Made by a program: the position numbers and the translations under genes. This document shows positions 1 through 11,155 of a stretch of DNA of 58,488 bases, one piece after another. The notes beneath the pieces are model-generated. The model was not told the DNA's origin. It did not search any database and saw only the letters and a list, made by a program, of their open reading frames with translations. Within the stretch, counting starts at the first letter, position 1. Every line of letters begins with the position of its first letter. Origin of the DNA: Leucogyrophana mollusca. Lineage: Eukaryota > Basidiomycota > Agaricomycetes > Boletales. Location of the stretch: positions 1-58,488 of the forward strand of contig MU266507.1 in the NCBI GenBank assembly GCA_021014945.1. Direction: 5' to 3'.

Positions 1-438
1 AGGGGTTGATGGAGAAGTTCAAAGGGCCCAGCCCCAGCTGTCCGGGGTGGTGATGGTGCACCATGATAGGCTGCAGGATGCCTGTGTACAGTGTATAGAG
101 TCATGCACAACAATTTTCGGTACGGATTCACCCCCAAGGAGTGGTGCATGAAACCACGGTGCGTTCGGGCCCGTCAATCTTGCACAACTAATTTCACTAC
201 AATAACAGTACTTTCATGCACAATTATGACAGTATAGCCTGCGAAACCGATCCATTCAGCGTACAAAAATGCAATGAGGTCTAAGTATGCAAGTGGGTAA
301 TCAATGCGAAGCGGTCAAAATAGATATGTGATCAGAACACGACGTAATCACAAATAAATGAAGAATAAGATACACTCCTCCGCCAACGCAAAACCGAAAA
401 AGGAAAAAGAGAAGGGAAAACGGGACATGGCAGAGTCG

Positions 439-1912
439 CTAACAGCACCCTTCGATGAACAGGTTCAGTTCCGTCGCGTCGATCGCGAGCGGCGCCGAGG
501 GGGGAATGTAGAATGGGGGAACTGTGTACGAGGGCAGAGCGTCGCAGGAGATCTGGGGCGCTTCGTACGAGGTTGCGCAATCGTAGCTGTAGGTGGGACC
601 CTCGTAAGATGGACTCGGCCTCGCGCAATCAGACATGCTTCCCATTCCCATAGCTTCCCAGTCGAAAACCCCGTCCAGGTCCATAGCGGGGAAGGCCTCG
701 AATCCAGCGGGTGGCACAGATGAGAGACGGAGAGGCGACATGGGGGGAACATCCGACTCCAAAGACCAGAAACCCTTGTTCGCGAGTGGGGAATAGTCGA
801 GAGCGGCATCTGCGATGGGCTGCTCGTACCCGTGTTGAGGCGCAGTGCAGTAGGAGGGCACCATGTATGAGGGAGACGCAGCGTACATCGGAGAAGGCGA
901 GATACACGAGGGCATTGTGGCACTTCCATCAACATGGAGCACGGGCATATCGACCTCTGCTGGAGAAGACCGGTAGGCCCCGTCGACGGCACCGGCGCCT
1001 ACCGCGGGAAGGAGCTGTTTCGGAGAGGGAGATCGCAGGAGGAGAGGCGAGAAGAGCTTGAGGAATTCGGCGGTGGGTGAAGAGGGGAGCTCCTGCTCGA
1101 TTGGCGGGAGCAGCATCTTCTCATCGAACACGGGAGGGCAGGCTTCGATCTCAGCCGTAGGCATCTGTGGGAAAACCTCGGGCATCGGTAGGTAGGTCTC
1201 GGACATCAAAATTGGGAGGCAGTCATCGTAAGACCACGATCCTAAGCTCGGTTCCGGCGAGGACGATCCAGAGTAGGACCAGGGAGATGAGCGCGAGGTA
1301 CCAGAAGAAGGCGAACCAGAAGAAGACGATGACGCAGAAGACTCATACGTCAGGTCGATCACTTCCTCATTGGGCACAGACGTGTTCCTAGCGTATGGGT
1401 GCGCACGCGCGCGTCGCTGGGGTTTAGTGGCCTTGGGTTCATAGCCGTGGATTGTCTTCCTATGGCGCGTGAGCGATCCAGGGTCTGCGGTGGTATAGCT
1501 ACACGATTCTTCGGGGCATTTTTTGGTGCGTTCGCCAGTACTGTAGGGTGGTGGGTTAGTCCGCATTTTGCGAGGAAGGGGTGAAAGACGTACTGTGTGC
1601 GGATGTGCGTCTGGACATTTGACTTCTGCAGGGTCTTGTAATCGCACCCTTCGTAGGGGCAAGCATGCATCCTGGTGACGCCTAAGTACCAGTGTGGATG
1701 ATATGGTGGAGGTATACGTACAATGCACGCTTGTTGACATCATGCGTCCGCATGTGGCGAGGAAGATCAGCCTTACGGCTCACGGTCTTATTGCAGATAG
1801 TGCAGACTACTGCAGCGGTCGACTACGCACGCGTCATAATCACGAGTCAGTATTGCTTCCATTGGACGAGTGGGAAAGGTGGACACACGGATACACGGCT
1901 CGGGTGGGGCAT
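439..1912 (-). CDS. Three-finger C2H2 zinc-finger protein (putative transcription factor)
   Basis: Proposed CDS complement(439..1540,1594..1671,1722..1822,1895..1912), 432 residues. Three C2H2 fingers lie at the N-terminus: C-X2-C-X12-H-X3-H, C-X4-C-X12-H-X3-H and C-X4-C-X12-H-X4-H. A TGE-type linker joins fingers 2 and 3, and the splice between exons 3 and 4 creates the last His of finger 2. The remaining ~300 residues are low-complexity Ser/Pro/Tyr/Ala-rich, including a poly-Ser stretch, and look like a disordered activation region. The exon layout (tiny first exon, 78-bp third exon, long last exon) matches the paralogue at 53267..54204. The family normally binds DNA in the nucleus; target genes cannot be inferred. 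The tiny first exon is the least certain part. Confidence 0.75.
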
Positions 1913-2431
1913 GGTTATCTCTCAATTGGGTGGCGGCGGAGGGATGATGCGATAAGAATAGCTGAGTGGACGGTCTCGTAAAGCGGGGTGGGTGGATTGC
2001 GTTCTTCCATCGGCATAGTGGGCGCGCAATTTATGGAATCCATCCACCAGGTGTGCTAGGGGCATCGCAGCGGATTGCTTTTTGATTTTTACCGTATAAG
2101 GTGGATTGCTCTCGGATGGCCCAAGCACGGAGCGGGATTGGACTTGTACGGAGTCGAGTGGCTCAGTGCTCGGGTAGGCCTTGATTGTGTCGGAACACTT
2201 TCGCGTTTTTACTGCATTTGGTAATTTTGGAGGTGGCCGAACTGGAGCACTCGTTTTGGAAGGTGGTAGTGGCGGGAGCCTTGTCAATTTTACCCCGCAT
2301 TGGTTTGGGCGCCATGGCGGGTTGTTCTCATCCATCTTTCTCGTAAACTGAATTCGCGTCCCTCGGTGTACGTGATCTGGCTGGATCGCTCCAGTCGGTA
2401 TAATAACCTATAGCTATATAACACATCCCAA
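1913..2431. other. Spacer between the zinc-finger gene and the GGA-type gene
   Basis: A 137-codon open stretch occupies 1922..2335 on the minus strand (Pro/Lys-rich, beginning MDENNPPW). It resembles no family I know, has no paralogue in the window, and could be chance or an orphan exon. Otherwise I see only the putative 5' region of the zinc-finger gene and the 3' region of the next gene. Confidence 0.4.
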
Positions 2432-4151
2432 CTAAAACAGTCCCGCAAGGTCAGCAAATGGGTCTTTACCCTGTGCAGCACTAGTTCTACTCCCCGCACC
2501 CGCAGTTGCCCCCGTGTTCGCCAACCCGATCGTACTACTTGTACCCATCCCCATTCCCAGTCCACTATTCGTACCCACGCCATTCCCCGTTCCATAGCTT
2601 GGCCCCGTAGCCGGCACATTACCAAAGTAATTCGGTGATGTCACCCGTTGAGGCGTAGATCCTTGTGGAGATGGTGTACCGGGTAGCTTGATTGACCCAA
2701 GCTGCTGCTGTGATGGTGCCGGTCGCGTGGCGTGGTTGACTGGAGGTGCGGAAGGTCCCGGTGATCCGAAAGCCGATTGGGGCTGCGATCCGAACGTCGA
2801 TACTGCTTGTGACGACGCCCCAAATATGTCCGCCAGGTCGTCAACCGGGTTTGAATTTGAGCTCGAACTCTGCCCTCCCGCCGAGTCGTCAAAGTCGATC
2901 AAGGAGGGCGCGAGCTCGGCGGGTACGGGATTTGAGGAGACGGTGTAATCGCCTTTCTTAAAGGCCTCGAAGCGGTTTAGGACGGTGTTTATTTGGTCGT
3001 TTATTTGGAGGAAAGCGTCTGTAGGTGGTTGGGCAGGTGGGTCGCGCGTCGGAAATTAAGCAAAAGACTTGAAGGAAACGTACTGAGTGACTCGGGATCT
3101 TCCGTCTCTGCGTCCGACACCCATTTCTGCAGCTTTGGGCGTGCGCTCTTCAACACTGATGCGACTTGCTGTATGTCCCCTTCCAATCAGCGCCTGCACA
3201 TCCCACAGGTACAAATAAATAAAACTCACGTCGTAAACATCCCCGGATGCAAATTTCTCTCCCCTTTCGGCGTCCACATTGTCCAGCATCTCATTTAGCA
3301 ACACGACCTTACTCTCCAGTTTCCCGAGCTCCGTCATCGCCTGCGAACGGTAATCTGGCTTGGCCTCTGGGTTCGCACCAGCGAGAGCTTTCATGAGTTC
3401 TTGAGCTGCAGCGAGATCGCGTGGTGTTCCGCGCCGAATTAGCTCTTGGAGTTTGGCGGATTGGGCTTCGCGGTCTTCGTTTTCAAGCTCGTCCGCTGAT
3501 TTGATATTCTGCGCGCACATGGAAGGGGTCCGTATCAGATAAGCTGCATTCCCGCACGGAACACCACCCACCATCTCGGCACTTCTCCCAGCATCTCTCC
3601 TCCCGCTCTCCCTAAACCGATACCCCTTGAATGTCAATAGCCTCCACATATCCCTGATATTCCCAAGATCCTCCTTCCACCGACTCTCTACGCACACACC
3701 ATCCTTCCACCCATTTATCAGTTCCAAGATCCTCGACATGACTGGGCCTGGGAACGGAGGCGGGCGCTCGGGGAATCGCCGTACGAGCTCGTTGAGGAAC
3801 TCTTTGGTGGCTATTTGGAGGTGAAACGGGTATCCACATGATTGGACGAGAGTGTCGAGGAGAGAGAGTGCGAGTATGGCGACGTGCGGGTTGCGGTGGT
3901 TGGCAAGGCGTGCGATGAGCATGGAGGCTTCTCGTGGGCTGGTTTGGGAGTAAATAGAGGTATATCAACATTGGTGGACAGAGGCGAAGGGTGAGGACGC
4001 ACGTATTAGCTTTCTTTGAGTTTACATAGTCTGCTACCTGGAGGTGCAGGGCGTAGTTTGGTTCATGCAATGATGGATCGCAGGCATTCGTGACGAGCAC
4101 TTCGAGCTGCGACATTTTGAACCATGGCGTCGATGCTGGGCTGCCTAGCAT
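2432..4151 (-). CDS. GGA-type VHS-GAT domain protein (Arf-dependent trans-Golgi sorting adaptor)
   Basis: CDS complement(2432..3018,3084..3168,3230..3508,3572..3938,4003..4151), 488 residues, ATG at 4151. An N-terminal VHS domain (residues ~15-165; key strings LHLQVADYVNSKKANTPRE, CGYPFHLQI, KEFLNELVRRFPE and LLTFKGYRF) is followed by a GAT helical bundle (~185-350, with LNEMLDNVDAE and NDQINTVLNRFEAFKKGDY). A Ser/Gly/Pro-rich tail ends DPFADLAGLF. Known GGA proteins bind Arf-GTP through GAT and cargo through VHS, and recruit clathrin at the trans-Golgi. I see no gamma-adaptin ear after the hinge, so this is a short form; its DPF and LF tail peptides could bind clathrin or adaptors (inference). 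The intron at 3509..3571 is in-frame and might be retained. The duplicated caspase segment begins about 30 bp upstream of the start codon. Confidence 0.85.
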
Positions 4152-4182
4152 TTTGCGCTCTGAGATTGTCAAGGTGGACAGG

Positions 4183-4800
4183 ACGTGTAAGGATCGTGGG
4201 AAAGATCTGGAGCTGAGACTCTTCCGTATGCCACCTCATGCCACTGCAACTGCGCCGCAAGCCACTCAGGACCGGAATCGTGTCGGTCTATATTCGATGC
4301 CAGAGCGCTTGCTACGGGCGCGTGGCATGTCTTGTCGACAGATACTCTCTGGGCTATGCACGATCCGCGTTTGCCATGACCGGGAGGCACGAGCGGCCCT
4401 GGGACTACTCTGGATGAGCACCTCAATCCCGTGGCGCCCCAAGAGAGTCTGAACCTGACGAAAAAAAAACCTGTCTTGGACGAGGAGACAAGACGGTTAT
4501 TTCATCTTTATCTACTTTCCCAAACCTGACAATTCACCGGTTCATCGGCCTCACTGCTTCCTAGTTGGCAACGATCCGCTGACTCGCAACAATTCATCCA
4601 ATAAAATTTTATCCCAGCTCATTTTGCGCGCTTGTTCGACCGTCGCAGCGTTGAACACGGATCCTGTATCGTGCTGAATCCCACGGCGACGGCGACGAAG
4701 CCTTCGAAGACCAAGAGTGAGGTAGGTCATTGTATGACGAACTACTAAAAAACGATGTGTCGAAAGATCATACCAAATCATCGTATATCAGATACACTAT
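4183..4800. repeat. Flank repeat R1 of the tandem caspase duplication
   Basis: Diverged copy of a segment also present at ~10366..10720 (R2) and ~14665..15130 (R3). Shared tracts include GAGACTCTTCC, a CAAGCCACTC block, a region around GACGGGAAAGCC or its equivalent, and the ACGATCCGCT-ACTCGCAACAATTC block at 4568 (matching 15057). R1 to R3 mark the edges of the two tandem units. No coding potential is shared between the copies. Confidence 0.7.
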
Positions 4801-5480
4801 GCTTTCCATTCGTTGTAGTCTCGGGAGTGCCTGCCCCACCATTTCGCTAGCTCATGCTCCTGCCTAGATTAGAACACGAGTGTCCCCTTGGTAAGGTAGC
4901 CTTCTACTACAGGACCTTCAACTCTCTGCCGTTCCCTTACGTTGGAACATCTCTCCCGTAGCGCTGCTTGCATACTTCCGATCTCACTTCTCCCAAAATC
5001 TCATCAACCCTTCAACCTCAGACGCATGGATCATCTGACGATACCTCCCACCACCAATCATCGCGTTCCGTTCCTTCCTTTCGACTGGAATATCAGATTC
5101 AGATTTCGAGGACAGCCTATCCCACCTTCAAGTTCCCGAGCGCAAGTATACGGTATCTTCCCCGAGTTCCAAGCCCGCCAAAATCACTTATTCACGGCAA
5201 TCCAAGCGGCCCTCGTTTGCTGCCAGAGCAATCGGCTGCTACAAAACCGCAGGGTTACGCTACGCCTCGCAGAGACCTGTGCTGAGGTTGAGCCGACACG
5301 AGTGCCATGACTGCGCCTTACGCCGATGAACCACAAGGGTTAAGTCTCGACCTGCGCTCACCATACCTAAGCTAATCTCCAGTCTCATGATCGATACCGC
5401 ACGCACCGTCTCGCCACTTCAAGTTCAATGTATTCTTTGGCACGGAAATGACTGCGTTCGCTCCGATTGGAGAGCGCTGC
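4801..5480. other. Gene-free stretch with a Ser/Pro-rich open frame
   Basis: 4942..5310 is open in two plus-strand frames of Ser/Pro/Arg-rich composition. No recognisable domain, and no copy in the other caspase units. It could be a gene remnant brought in between R1 and caspase A. Confidence 0.35.
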
Positions 5481-5915
5481 CGCGCGCATCATCAGCCGGT
5501 ACAAGGATTTCGACAATTGATTGACAGGTAGTTTGGACAGATGGTCAAGATACCCTTTTTCGAAATTATGTCTGCCAGAAATACGGCGGTTGGCCTGGGG
5601 CCATGTGGCTGGTGAGCACTTGCGTTACAGTGATCAAGAATGAGTTCAACTTTGTTAACTCCTACGTGGTACGTAACCGGATCGTTGTGCGTGGTAAATA
5701 CAAAACACCGCTGAACACGACAGTATCGTACACATACTTCCCAGACTGGACGCAATGACCTACAGTATCGATGAAAACGCAGACTACGCCAAGACTCCTA
5801 CCGCCGCGGAACTGCATACTGTTACAGAATTTACAACCTCATGCGTTAAGGTGCTTGCAACGACTATCCTTACATCACCACCTTGAATCAATGGGGAGAA
5901 CTCCTGCGAGGCTCT

Positions 5916-8522
5916 TCACTCGAATGTACGTCGCAGCCTGACGGGAATCTGGACGGTGTGCCAGAGAGCGGGAACCTTTTTGATATCTGGAGCAGCAGCG
6001 CGATCTTTGTCGAAGGGTGTTCTCTGGGGAATATGTGAAAGGTTGATAGCTTCCGTGGAAATGAAGATTTTAAAGAACCCGACATCGAGCGTCTGGTTAG
6101 GATCACGGAAGTAGAGAGTGTATGGGACCGCCCCCGAGTCACCATAACCGATCGGGAGCTTGCCTTTTCCGAGGATCGAGGGATCAACCTTGCCTTTGGC
6201 TGTAGGTGGCTCGTACCATGATGCTAGAGCGATTGTAAGCAGTGGCACCTTTCCAACATTTTGACACACTCACTGATTTCCAAAGTGCTGCTGTCGAAAT
6301 AAAAGATCGAAATATACAACTGCTGTTGCAAACCGTTGGTGATTGTCATGCCGTATTTCGTGCCGTCCTTGAACTTAATGTCGATGACATTCTGGTTGAT
6401 AAGATTCTCGCCACTTGGACGGAGAACCTCGTCCAATAAACTGTCGCCTTCATCGTCCGAGTCGTCGGATACGACCAGTTCGTGGAACCCGACCGTGACA
6501 AACTTTTCGATTTTCTTGTTCACGCTCGTTCGGCGTAGGTGCCAAAAGTAGTGTGCGGCACCATTGACGATGGGAGTCACGGCCTCAACGGTCGGCTCGA
6601 CGCTCTTCCACAAGCGGTGTAATCCGAGTACTCTGGTCTCCGGGTGTAAAACGTTGAAGACGATCCTTCCGCTTTCGTTCGCAATATCGAGCTCAGCTCC
6701 ATCCTCGACAAGACGAATTTTCCTCCGCGCGGGGTCAGTCCTCTGCATCTCATTGCTGAGGGCCTGAAAGACGATAACGTTGTCGTCCTCCATTGCAACA
6801 TGGACGCGCAGATCTTCCTCGTCCCCCGCCTTCGTCTGAACTGCAAACCCATCATCCTTGAGTTCAAAGATGGATTCCTTGGGGAACGCGTCCAAGGTTG
6901 TGGAGAATGGGGCCAGCTTGCGGGCGACAACAGTGCCCAGACTCGGGCTGTCGTTTAGGAACGAATCTCGATCCTTGTACACTGCGAATTGGGCAGATAC
7001 GGAAATTCCGTGTGCTTCACCTGCATCCATCTCATACTGATCGCCTTCTCTGCGTATCTTGTAGAGGACGGCACGCCGGCCAGCGACTTTGGCATTGAAA
7101 AGAATTCGATTTTGATTTGCACCTTCGCACTGGGGATTCTGGCTAATTTAAAAATCAGTAAGAGCTCGCTGAGAATTGATGTCGCGAGAGATCATACTTA
7201 CGTAGACAGAGGGGGGAGTCGTTGGAGTAGTTCTGCATAGGTGAATTGGTTGACGCCAGACTTTAGAGCGTCGAGTAGCGCTTTTGTGAAAACTCCTCTT
7301 TCGTCCTCTTCTCTAGCGACCTCGTCCGACCCACATGCCGCCATAAGCACGTGTGACAGGAGGCCACTCTGTGCAAACCCAGCAGCGGGAGCGACGGCGC
7401 GACCGTTTTTGGTTTCGCTGGCTTCGACGACTCCCCAGATATCTTGATCGAGATCATCGGCTGGTGCCTCTTTGATTTTGATGCCCCGAACCAAGCGGGT
7501 GGGCGCGGCGTTGTCATCACGTGTGCCAGAACCCGAATGACAGCAATCAAAGATGACGGTCTGTCATTCGGTGGGTCAAAACGCATTGGGGACAGTGACT
7601 ATCAGGCTGTGGACGTACAATGTTATCACCCTTTGCAACGGCAAGGCGTGAGAGCAGGGCACCCAATGTGCGGTCTGGAACCCCAGCTATTTTTCCGCCT
7701 TTGCCGTCATCGCACCCGTAGTCGTGTGGAACTAGATGTTGAGTCTTGGGTCCTCTTGTTTGCCAATGAGGAGGTGATGGCGACTCGGCGCCATGTCCGG
7801 CATAGAATATGAAAATCGGGTCACCGTTTTGGATGCGCTGATCCTCGGTCTTATCCTTATCATCCGTGAAGGCACTGATTTCCTCGATGATTTTGGCGCG
7901 CGTAGCCTCACTGTTGCGGAGGTTCCTGATCTGGCTGCTTGGCACGCGAAGGTCCTTCTCCAGGTAATCCTTGACGGCATTCGCGTCCGGGACCGCCCCG
8001 AGGAGGTTATTGACACTAGGGCTCTTATACTCGTTGATGCCAATAATGAGTGCGAAGAGACGAGGAATTTGCCTAATAAGGAAGATCAGCGATGTGCAGA
8101 GACGGAACGTTGCGACAATACTGACTTGATGGGTTGAATCTCAGCACTAGCAGCGTCGAGTATGCGCGATGAGAGATTACTCAGGATCGAGCAAGGAGAT
8201 GCGTAGCCTATCACTTACCCGACGGTGCCCTCTGGCGCAGGTGTCTCCGTCTGCTGTCCACTATGTGATCATCAATGGGATGTTAACGCACTATGCAAAT
8301 ACAACTCACCCAGTGCCAGGATCGGTGGAGCCGGGGGCCGGTGGTGTGCTAGGGGCCGGTGGTGTGCTGGGGGCCGGTGGTGTGCTCACTGGCGGAGCAG
8401 TCTTGCTGTATCACCTGTCAATACAAGGCGTAACGGCGAGAAGGATGAATGGCGAACTTTATGAGTGCATAGAGGAGCTGAGGGACATCGTAAACGTCTA
8501 CACCCAGGAATCCAAGAAACAT
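5916..8522 (-). CDS. Caspase-like (C14) peptidase with Pro-rich linker and conserved C-terminal domains, copy A
   Basis: CDS complement(5916..6223,6274..7142,7202..7560,7619..8072,8219..8260,8310..8405,8458..8522), 730 residues. Order: an N-terminal motif (MFLGFLGVDVYDVPQLLYAL); a Pro/Ala/Thr-rich linker from 18-bp repeats; a C14 p20 core starting FALIIGINEYK, with catalytic His ~161 in YAGHGA and Cys ~226 in DCCHSGS; a p10-like part ending LPPLS; a ~285-residue middle region beginning QNPQCEG; and a ~100-residue terminal module (WYEPPTAKG to IPVRLRR). Clan CD enzymes are Cys/His-dyad cytosolic proteases; substrate preference cannot be read here. All seven exons are open and share phases with copies B and C. 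Nearest relative: copy B, 5 kb away. Likely role: regulated cell death (inference). Confidence 0.85.
8331..8387 (-). repeat. 18-bp coding tandem repeat in the caspase A linker
   Basis: About three near-perfect copies of an 18-bp unit (GGGGCCGGTGGTGTGCTA on the plus strand), each encoding a hexapeptide of the type STPPAP in exon 2 of caspase A. This is the same linker position that carries a 15-bp repeat in copy C. Confidence 0.85.
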
Positions 8523-10365
8523 TGTGAAGGCGATATACAAGGATAAAGAGAAAACTGAAGATCAAACATCGACCGGGTGCCTTTTAAATGATAAAGGTGG
8601 ACCCGGAGAGTGGCTGCGTGAAGAACTCTGATCTATTGATTGCATGGAAGCCCTCACAAGCATTCAAGCTGTCGGATTGCGTGCGTTAGATATGACCATT
8701 CAGACCTTCGGTGATCGCCGTAAGCACTGCCTCTCTTAACTTGCCACACAACGGTAGCGCCTCGACCTAGCCTTCATGGTCAGGAATGGGGTAAGCGAGG
8801 TCACGGCAGGGACCGACCAGGCTTCACTGCACCTGTAAGCCCCTTGCCTTCCCTCTAGTCGGAATCAAGGTCACACTCACCAAAGGCTCCATATGGGGGC
8901 ATGGAATTCTGATGTGTGATTGCATGGAAGCCTATCACTGAACCGAGGGTAGATGCATATTCCATTATAAGAGTTTATATTTGTATGTGTGCAAAAAATG
9001 GCGAGGGGAATCATCTAACGGAATATCCACCTACCCTCGAACGAGTGATGGTCCGCTGACACATTGCGGAGCATTCAAGCTGTCGCATCCGGCTCCATTA
9101 AAAGTGATGAGAAAGAACGGTGTTGTACTCCACGACCGGCGATCCAGTATCCCTGTCCAGATGATGGACGTATATGGCGAAATATTTCACTCAGACGTGC
9201 ACCCTTGATTGCTCGATGGACACCAAAATTCGACGCAATTGGTGATCTCCATGCTTGCGATGGAGCCACCTTTGTCCGTACTGATAGATAGATACCTGTT
9301 CGAATATGATTATCAGTTCTGTGTCAGAAGGTGTCGGCGATTGTCTGTGATAGAGCACTTTTACATGATTTTTCGAGAGCGTGCACCCTGAGCATCAAAT
9401 CGCGAGCCTTACTGCGGGAGAACGCACTGGATGATAATTTATCCCAATCCACCCAGGGTGGTTCCAGGGATGTCGCCCTGCGGAACTTGATCGCCTGGTG
9501 AGGCTTCAGATCGGAGGATTGTCTGTAATACAATATCTTGGATGGACTGAAGACTACTCAATGTGAGACCGCGTGTATCATATTAGATTTAACTCTCGCA
9601 TTTAAGGTGAGGGTTTCAAGGGGCAGGTTGCGACTTTAGGAGCAGAAGCGCCTGATAGTTACTGTACTCACTTGAGAAAGTTTTTTTTTTTCTTGAATCG
9701 GGATACTCGATGGTCCTCATTAGCAGGCGGCGTGTTAACGTGTTTTGAGGACAACGAAAGTGACCGAGAAACAGACTTACGGAGACCTGCCCCCACCCAG
9801 AAGATGTCGCTGGAACAGAAGATTGTAGGAGCGCAGCGCCGGGAGCAGGTATCAAAACTTGCAGCACACTGTGGGTCTTGATGCGATCAAGCTTCGAGAT
9901 GTGAGTGGTGTGACAAGTGTACCCACCGGAAGTGGAGACGCGAGTTGGAGGATCGTGAGAAAGATTGCAACTCCACCACGTGGCGAGGTCCTCGTCTTTG
10001 AGCGAACGGCACAAGCGGCACAAAGCCTCTTGATTTCGTACCGCGTCTGTCGACCGCCGTCGCCTTTCGTCGTGTTCTGCTCGTTTTCTTTTCCCAACCC
10101 TCCACTCCCTGCTCCATCAACCATTATGCATATTCACCATCTCGAGGACCCGCGAGGTGTTCCACCCGCCCATTCGCAACTCACCTCTTCTCTTGGGCCA
10201 GTCAGACCCGCCGGAACCGGAAAGCGTTTCGCGCTTTTTTTGCCCATCCGCTTAGACATATTCAATGCTCATACCATTATCTTCGGTTGTCAATGTTGAC
10301 TTAGCTATTTGTACAACCTTATCCAACTTCTCCTATATCCAATCGCCTGAGTGAACCCCAAGGAT
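8523..10365. other. Duplicated 5' flank of caspase A
   Basis: No intact gene. Most of it aligns by eye with 13723..14660 (upstream of copy B), and parts align in reverse orientation with ~38640..39977 (upstream of copy C). Shared blocks include the GATAAAGGTGGACCCGGAG tract near 8593, a CTTGCGATGGAGCC block at ~9253, and GTGTTAACGTGTTTTGAGGA at ~9731 followed by CAACGAAAGTGAC. The last block, read on the plus strand, encodes a short conserved peptide (LTCFEDNESDRE), possibly the relic of a divergently transcribed partner gene. 10030..10300 is C/T-rich and unassigned. Confidence 0.6.
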
Positions 10366-10790
10366 GTATGCTTGAGGTTTGCTTGAGACTCTTCCACGTG
10401 ACATGACATACAGCGACGGATTGCAGTGACTTGAAGGTCTGCAAAGGACACCACGATTCAATATTCAATATTCACCGCCGACTGCGCTGCAAGCCACTCG
10501 GGATCGAATTCGCATTGGCCTACACGTAGCCCAGCGAGTGCTGTGCTTGTCTTGTTCAAGAAACGCGACGGCCATTTCGGACGAACCAGTCATTCCCGAT
10601 GCGGTCCAAGAGTCTGAAACCGAGGGGAAAGCCCGTTTTGAGCATGGAGACAAGAGGGCCTACCTTTACCTCCACTCCCAGCCCGACACCTCACAGCCGG
10701 TACGACAATTTTGATCATTGATTGACAGGCAGTTTGGACACACGGCCAAGATACCCGGCGGTTGACCTGGGGCGCAGGCCATGTACTAGC
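10366..10790. repeat. Flank repeat R2 between caspase units A and B
   Basis: 10366..10680 matches R3 at 14665..14990 closely (GAGACTCTTCCACGTGACAT, CCGACTGCGCT, CAGTCATTCCCGA, GGTCCAA-AGTCTGAAAC) and R1 more weakly. 10700..10800 (GATTGACAGGCAGTTTGGAC and onward) matches 5500..5640, the 3' flank of copy A. The junction of upstream-flank and downstream-flank sequence inside 10680..10700 is therefore the tandem-duplication breakpoint. Confidence 0.7.
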
Positions 10791-11155
10791 TGGTGAGCAC
10801 TTGCGTTACGGTGGTTCTAAATGACTTCGACTTGAAGTTCAACTTTGTTGGCTCCTACATCGTACACGGGCCGAACTTTTTTCGGCGTATGCAAACCGGA
10901 CCGCACATTTGTTGTACATAGTAATCACCAAGAAGTGCTGAAACACGACAGTGTCGTACACACATCCAACACCAGATGCAATGACCTACGGTATCGATGG
11001 CGCCAAAAAAAATGCAGACTAAAGACTTCCAAGACTCCTACCGCCACAGAAGTACATACTGTTAGAGAACTTACACCATCATGCGTTAAGGGGCTTGCAA
11101 TGACTACTCCTACATCACCACCTCGAACCAATGGAAAAAAATCCTGCGAGGCCCT

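Noticed and set aside
439..1743. Single-exon reading of the left zinc-finger gene as one long frame
   Set aside because: The single frame loses fingers 1 and 2; the four-exon model restores three canonical fingers and matches the paralogue's intron phases.
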